Below are positions 61,605 to 64,000 of a DNA stretch of 64,000 nt, one piece after another. This DNA is from Mycobacterium sp. E796. GTDB lineage: Bacteria; Actinomycetota; Actinomycetes; Mycobacteriales; Mycobacteriaceae. The notes under the pieces are model-generated. The model was not told where the DNA came from and did no database searches. It saw only the letters and a list, made by a program, of their open reading frames with translations. Position 1 is the first letter of the stretch. Each line of letters opens with the position of its first letter. The position numbers and the translations under genes were made by a program. Where the stretch lies: contig NZ_LZKK01000325.1 of the NCBI RefSeq assembly GCF_001672815.1, forward strand, positions 1-64,000. Reading direction: 5' to 3'.

Positions 61605-62264
61605 ATGATGATGGCTCTACGTCGGGTGACGGCCTCGTTGGTCGCCTCCGTGGCCGCGATGCCAATCGCCTTGGCGACCTGTGCGACCGCAGGGGCCGAC
61701 CCGGTGTCCGGTGGGGAGATGCCTTCCGATGACCAGCTGATCCGTCCGCTGCCGGTCGTCGTTGTCCATCCCACGAACTGGGTTCCGAAGTTCCCGTTTC
61801 CTTACGACAAGACACGCGATCGCGTCACCGACGCGGACATCACCGCCGAACGTGAACTGTGCCAGTGGTACACCGCCCAATACGAAATATTGAGAGATCA
61901 GATCGACCGGCTGCAGTTCAATAGGATCCAGCAGGACGGACCGGGCGTCCGAATCGGTTCAGGTACCGACTCGGACTACAGTATCGGACCCATTCAACAG
62001 CAAGTCGACATCGTCACCGGGAACATTGATCGATCGATGGAGTTCATCACCCCTCGCGTGCAGGCGTTCACCATCGACCACGACTATGTGGGCGACATTT
62101 ACCTGCCGCTATTCCAAGCGCAGAATTTCTACTCCTTGTGGCAGAGCCTGGGTAATGTCAACGACGGCATTAAGGCCCACCAGCCCGATTGGTTTACCGG
62201 TCCGTCGGTGCAATTTGTCAAGCGCGCGGGCAGCCAGATCAACCGATCCCATGTGTGCTGGTGA
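61605..62264 (+). CDS. Exported protein downstream of mce (1)
   Basis: 219 aa, AAGGAG 7 bases before the ATG. Signal peptide with cleavage near AGADP. The mature part has conserved-looking NWVPKFPFPYDKTRDRV, a single CQWY and a C-terminal SHVCW (one possible disulfide). I do not recognise the family. Being in the mce operon suggests an outer-membrane-side lipid carrier or loader. Confidence 0.8.
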   Translation: MMMALRRVTASLVASVAAMPIALATCATAGADPVSGGEMPSDDQLIRPLPVVVVHPTNWVPKFPFPYDKTRDRVTDADITAERELCQWYTAQYEILRDQIDRLQFNRIQQDGPGVRIGSGTDSDYSIGPIQQQVDIVTGNIDRSMEFITPRVQAFTIDHDYVGDIYLPLFQAQNFYSLWQSLGNVNDGIKAHQPDWFTGPSVQFVKRAGSQINRSHVCW

Positions 62265-62286
62265 AGTGCGTACGGAGAGTTCAACG

Positions 62287-62760
62287 ATGAGACTCGGCGG
62301 CGGGCGCCGGCGGCGGATCCCGTCGGTCATCGCAAGCATGGCGCTTCTCGCCATCGGTTACGCACCGGCTCCCGCGGCGCATGCCGACGCCACAGAAAAC
62401 TTGTTGTCCGCGGTAGCACAGGCCCGTGCCGGAACGTCATGCGGAGCGCTTCGTCCCAATCCGGTCGTCGATCAGGTCGCGGCCAAGATCAACCAGTCGA
62501 CCCAGGACTACATGGAGCACCGGGCGACGCAAACGCCGCTATATGACCCACTGACGGGCCTGAAGATTCTTGGCTATGGCGGCAGCAAGGCCAGTCTGCT
62601 GCAGGGGGCGTCGACGTCCGATGCTGACTCGATCAAGGCGCTTATCTTGCAGGGCTACAACAAGATTCCGGATTGCACCTTCGCCGATATCGGCGCAAAC
62701 ATGCAGCAAAACGAGCGAACCGGCTACTGGTTGACCGCAGTGGTGTTGGCCGGCCCGTGA
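62287..62760 (+). CDS. Exported CAP-like protein
   Basis: 157 aa from ATG at 62287. Signal peptide ending PAAHADA. The mature sequence (ARAGTSCGALRPNPVVDQVAAKIN, later KIPDCTFADIGANMQ and TGYWLTAVVLAG) has the order of a short CAP/SCP fold (NxxR, YxDIG, G-x-YW) with a Cys pair. CAP proteins can bind sterols and fatty acids, fitting an mce context. Moderate confidence in the fold. Confidence 0.7.
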   Translation: MRLGGGRRRRIPSVIASMALLAIGYAPAPAAHADATENLLSAVAQARAGTSCGALRPNPVVDQVAAKINQSTQDYMEHRATQTPLYDPLTGLKILGYGGSKASLLQGASTSDADSIKALILQGYNKIPDCTFADIGANMQQNERTGYWLTAVVLAGP

Positions 62761-62773
62761 TGGGGGAAATTCG

Positions 62774-63157
62774 ATGAGTCGCCGTCACGCGGTCGTTGTC
62801 ACGGCGATCGCCACCGCCTCCGGGCTGTCGACGGCCCCCGCCGCTAACGCCGCAGTATCCGTCACCTACGAAGTGGTATCAGCTGCCATCGGGTCGGCGA
62901 ATGTCGAGTTCTTCGACGGACATGCGCGCCAAGCTCTGCGGAATGTGCCGTTGCCGTGGCGGACCACGGTGATGCTGGACAACCCGGCCAGCATGGGAAC
63001 CCACGTCGCCGAAATCCGCGCTGATTGGCGCCCCGCAGCAGCGCCGAACAGGTGGGTGACGGTACGCGTCTACTTCGGAAACACAGTCCGCTGCACCAAC
63101 ACCCTCGATGTGGGGGACGCGTCCTGTTATGGCACCACAGGCTTCAACAACTCGTAA
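62774..63157 (+). CDS. Exported MmpS-like protein
   Basis: 127 aa with a signal peptide (to PAANAAV). VTYEVVSAAIGSANVEFFDGH, NVPLPWRTTV, and RCTNTLDVGDASC resemble the periplasmic part of MmpS proteins (PLPW motif, Cys pair), without the TM anchor. No MmpL gene is near. It may carry lipid in the periplasm. Confidence 0.75.
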   Translation: MSRRHAVVVTAIATASGLSTAPAANAAVSVTYEVVSAAIGSANVEFFDGHARQALRNVPLPWRTTVMLDNPASMGTHVAEIRADWRPAAAPNRWVTVRVYFGNTVRCTNTLDVGDASCYGTTGFNNS

Positions 63158-63208
63158 CGATGATCAACGGCTGAGCCGTAACGTCATTCAGAGGAAAGGA
63201 TGCGTACG

Positions 63209-63778
63209 ATGCCACTGCGCCGTCGATGGCTGACGGCGATCGGGTCCGCGATCGCGTTAGGTCTCTGCACTGCCATCCCCGGACACGCTGACCCGGCCCC
63301 TGACCCGTCGATATCGCCGTTCCCGGCTGTAGACACCATCACGGCGTGGTACACCAAACTGCCCGCCGAAGATTTCTTCATACCCAACAGTTCCGGCGTC
63401 TGGTTCCTGTCGCCCACCGGCCTCAATTGCGGCATATGGACGTGGGGGAGCTTCGGCTGTACCGGTGACATCCCGGGGATGCCTCCCGGAGAACGACACA
63501 TCGCCTGGTTCAACGGGAACCGCTCGGTACACCACGGTTGGACGGCGGCCATCCAATTTCCCGGCGGCCAAGCGCAGCGTCCGCTGCCGCCGGGCAGCTA
63601 CGTCAACTACGCCACACCGGGCGCCGGAGAGACGACGTGTGCGGTCACTCCAGAAGGGAATACCTACTGCGAACACGGCGAATTCAAGTTCCTGACGACA
63701 CCGAACGGTACGTGGTTCAAAGCGTGGAACGACCGGGATTCCTACGTCTGCAACAGTTACGGGACCTGCCCGCCGTGA
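63209..63778 (+). CDS. Exported Cys-rich protein (4)
   Basis: 189 aa from ATG at 63209, or 192 from ATG at 63200, where AGGAAAGG would sit too close. Signal peptide cut near GHADP. Mature part has six Cys (CGIWTWGSFGC, CAVTPEGNTYC, CNSYGTC), probably three disulfides, and IPNSSGVWFLSPTGLNC. Similar secreted proteins are common in mycobacteria but of unknown function. Last gene of the mce run. Confidence 0.8.
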   Translation: MPLRRRWLTAIGSAIALGLCTAIPGHADPAPDPSISPFPAVDTITAWYTKLPAEDFFIPNSSGVWFLSPTGLNCGIWTWGSFGCTGDIPGMPPGERHIAWFNGNRSVHHGWTAAIQFPGGQAQRPLPPGSYVNYATPGAGETTCAVTPEGNTYCEHGEFKFLTTPNGTWFKAWNDRDSYVCNSYGTCPP

Positions 63779-64000
63779 TGAAGCTCGGCCACCAGGCCGC
63801 CCGCGCTCTGCGATAGTTCACTACAAGTCAGGTGGTTCATCGCGGAGCCGGCCGCACACCCGCGAATTTCTCGGCGCATCGTGAAGCGCAACATCACCAG
63901 TGATCACCTCATCGACGAACTCGACCGCGTGGCCACCTCCCGCGGTACCCAACCAGCGGTACAGCGGTGTGACAACGTGCCCGAATTAGCCTGCAGCGCA
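63779..64000 (+). mobile_element. IS3-family transposase remnant at the window edge
   Basis: From about 63845 the plus strand encodes HTREFLG in one frame and, after a frameshift at about 63880, VKRNITSDHLIDELDRVATSRG then VQRCDNVPELACSA. This matches the DDE core of IS3-type OrfB (HTREC..., RCDNGPELACxA) with G to V changes. It is frameshifted and runs off the window. Marks the right boundary of the accessory block. Confidence 0.78.

Noticed and set aside
1..64000. CRISPR array, prophage, rRNA or intact insertion sequence
   Set aside because: No regularly spaced repeats, phage structural genes, rRNA or complete transposase with terminal repeats were seen.

Overview
The window is high-GC DNA from a nontuberculous Mycobacterium or a very close relative. 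The first 9 kb keeps the order known from M. tuberculosis around Rv0982–Rv0996: mprB, pepD, moaB2, mscL, a SAF-domain gene, an FmdB-type gene, 5-formyl-THF cyclo-ligase, galU, glp/moeA, rimJ and glpR, ending in tRNA-Ala. GTG starts, leaderless promoters with a TAnnnT -10 box, mce/yrbE genes and many P450, SDR and F420-type genes fit the genus.

Left edge (1–450): the end of mprB is present twice in opposite orientation. 77-bp perfect arms (1–77 and 283–359) flank 205 bp, joined through an 11-bp inverted microhomology. This is either a fold-back inverted duplication or an assembly/amplification chimera.

Core block (540–9137): envelope stress protease, osmotic channel, one-carbon and nucleotide-sugar metabolism, the Glp/GlpR division pair, and tRNA-Ala (CGC).

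Accessory block (9138 to beyond 64000): an IS481-type transposase remnant touches the tRNA CCA end, and an IS3-type transposase remnant lies at the right edge, so the 55 kb between them looks like acquired DNA. It holds an epimerase, an overlapping DUF445/DUF4393-like pair, and a large catabolic region of several divergent operons. The catabolic genes encode four P450s with one 3Fe-4S ferredoxin, a KshA-like Rieske oxygenase, two tandem DapB-like dehydrogenases, three ACMSD-like amidohydrolases, a DapA-like aldolase, a DUF35–thiolase pair, acyl-CoA synthetase, enoyl-CoA hydratase, CoA-transferase, aldehyde dehydrogenase, seven or more SDRs, an F420-type oxidoreductase, a molybdopterin oxidoreductase, a serine hydrolase and an HSL-type esterase. 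Two broken SDR genes show turnover. A membrane trio (unknown polytopic protein, Cox III-like, Cox IV-like) and a leader-less substrate-binding protein lie in the middle.

Right block (51985–63778): a mycofactocin-type SDR leads into a complete mce operon (yrbEA, yrbEB, mceA–F), a Mam-type membrane protein and four exported proteins. The likely logic is uptake of a hydrophobic, probably cyclic or terpenoid/steroid-like substrate through Mce, CoA activation, oxidation by P450/Rieske enzymes, and thiolase or aldolase chain cleavage. The substrate cannot be read from sequence.

The strongest new signal is a shared 19-bp operator, TTTCTAG-N5-YTAGRAA. It occurs upstream of the Rieske operon (44455–44473), the CoA-transferase operon (47645–47663) and the SDR–mce operon (51918–51936). 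A TetR gene lies among them at 50626–51282 and is the obvious candidate regulator. Two P450 paralogues, at 20.5 and 46.2 kb, share near-identical leaderless promoters.
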